Source: JAYXXU01 sp049301135 (GTDB taxonomy: Bacteria > Pseudomonadota > Gammaproteobacteria > Pseudomonadales > Moraxellaceae). From it: a DNA stretch of 5,416 nucleotides. Location of the stretch: positions 1 to 5,416 of the forward strand of contig JBAQKP010000005.1 in assembly GCA_049301135.1 (NCBI GenBank). The letters are read 5' to 3'. The notes beneath the pieces are model-generated. The model did no database searches, was not told the DNA's origin, and saw nothing but the letters and a program-made list of their open reading frames with translations. Numbering within the stretch: the first letter of the stretch is position 1; each line of letters starts with the position of its first letter. This document shows, piece by piece, positions 5,295 to 5,416 of this stretch. Both the position numbers and the translations under genes were made by a program.

Positions 5295-5332
5295 GGGGTC
5301 AGCTCACGAAACGGAAATTAAAGCACGCTAAG
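5295..5332 (+). mobile_element. 38-bp terminal inverted repeat of a second Tn3-family transposon lying to the right
   Basis: It begins GGGGTCAGCTCACGAAACGG and ends GCACGCTAAG, exactly 38 bp, the Tn3-family layout, with an inner half close to the Tn21 end as I recall it. It matches the left repeat at 29 of 38 positions, so the two are related but distinct ends. The GGGG tip faces left and the transposon body is to the right. The adjoining aataa (5290-5294) would be one half of its 5-bp target duplication and differs from gtatt beside the left end. Confidence 0.9.
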
Positions 5333-5416
5333 GGTTTTGCGGTGTCTTTGGTGTCGCACCAGCCAAGATCCGATATACCGTGGCTTGCCCAATCTGGAGT
5401 TCCCGTGCAATCTGAG
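5328..5416 (-). CDS. tnpR: C-terminal end of a second Tn3-family serine resolvase (partial)
   Basis: The frame enters at 5414 on the minus strand and stops at TAG (5328-5330), giving 28 residues that begin QIARELQIGQATVYRILAGA and end TPKTPQNP. IARELQIGQATVYRIL is the standard resolvase helix-turn-helix, close in pattern to the tail of TnpR from Tn3. It is different from the tail at 1-94 (ATVYRILAG against ATLYRWLPAS), so the flanking transposons carry different resolvases. Its stop codon lies within the inner end of the terminal repeat, mirroring the left side. Confidence 0.8.
   Translation of the reverse strand, partial: QIARELQIGQATVYRILAGATPKTPQNP

Overview
This looks like accessory DNA, probably plasmid or genomic-island, from a gammaproteobacterium-like host. 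The host guess rests only on the gene families, the Tn3-family ends and a moderate base composition; no housekeeping gene fixes the species.

The layout is a 5.2-kb block of toxin-type genes held between the outer tips of two different Tn3-family transposons. At the left (1-127) are the last 30 codons of a serine resolvase and a 38-bp Tn3-family terminal inverted repeat whose outer GGGG tip faces right. At the right (5295-5416) the mirror image is found: a second 38-bp terminal repeat whose tip faces left, and the tail of a second, different resolvase on the minus strand. In both cases the resolvase stop codon lies inside the inner end of the repeat. Both insertions cut a gene: the left one removes about 30 N-terminal residues of a HipA kinase, the right one leaves only the C-terminal helix-turn-helix of a third recombinase-like protein.

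Between the ends lie, left to right: the 5'-truncated hipA paralogue (128-1321); a complete hipBA toxin-antitoxin operon (hipB 1498-1797, hipA 1800-3050) with two matched GGAT/ATCC palindromes in front of it; a 1.07-kb stretch with no recognised gene (3051-4125) built from two diverged copies of a ~332-bp repeat (3058-3389 and 3689-4022) around an unidentified decayed reading frame; and a Fic-domain protein with a C-terminal winged-helix-like domain (4126-5142).

The most unusual signal is in the two repeat copies. Each carries a cluster of short motifs on both strands, and the motif core is TGTTAA in the left copy but TGTCAA in the right copy, changed at the same base at six aligned positions. 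This could be a concerted switch in a protein-binding site or the trace of directed C-to-T mutation. The two HipA proteins, HipB and Fic are all post-translational-modification toxins or their antitoxin, so the block reads as a stability or defence cargo bordered, and being eroded, by transposons.
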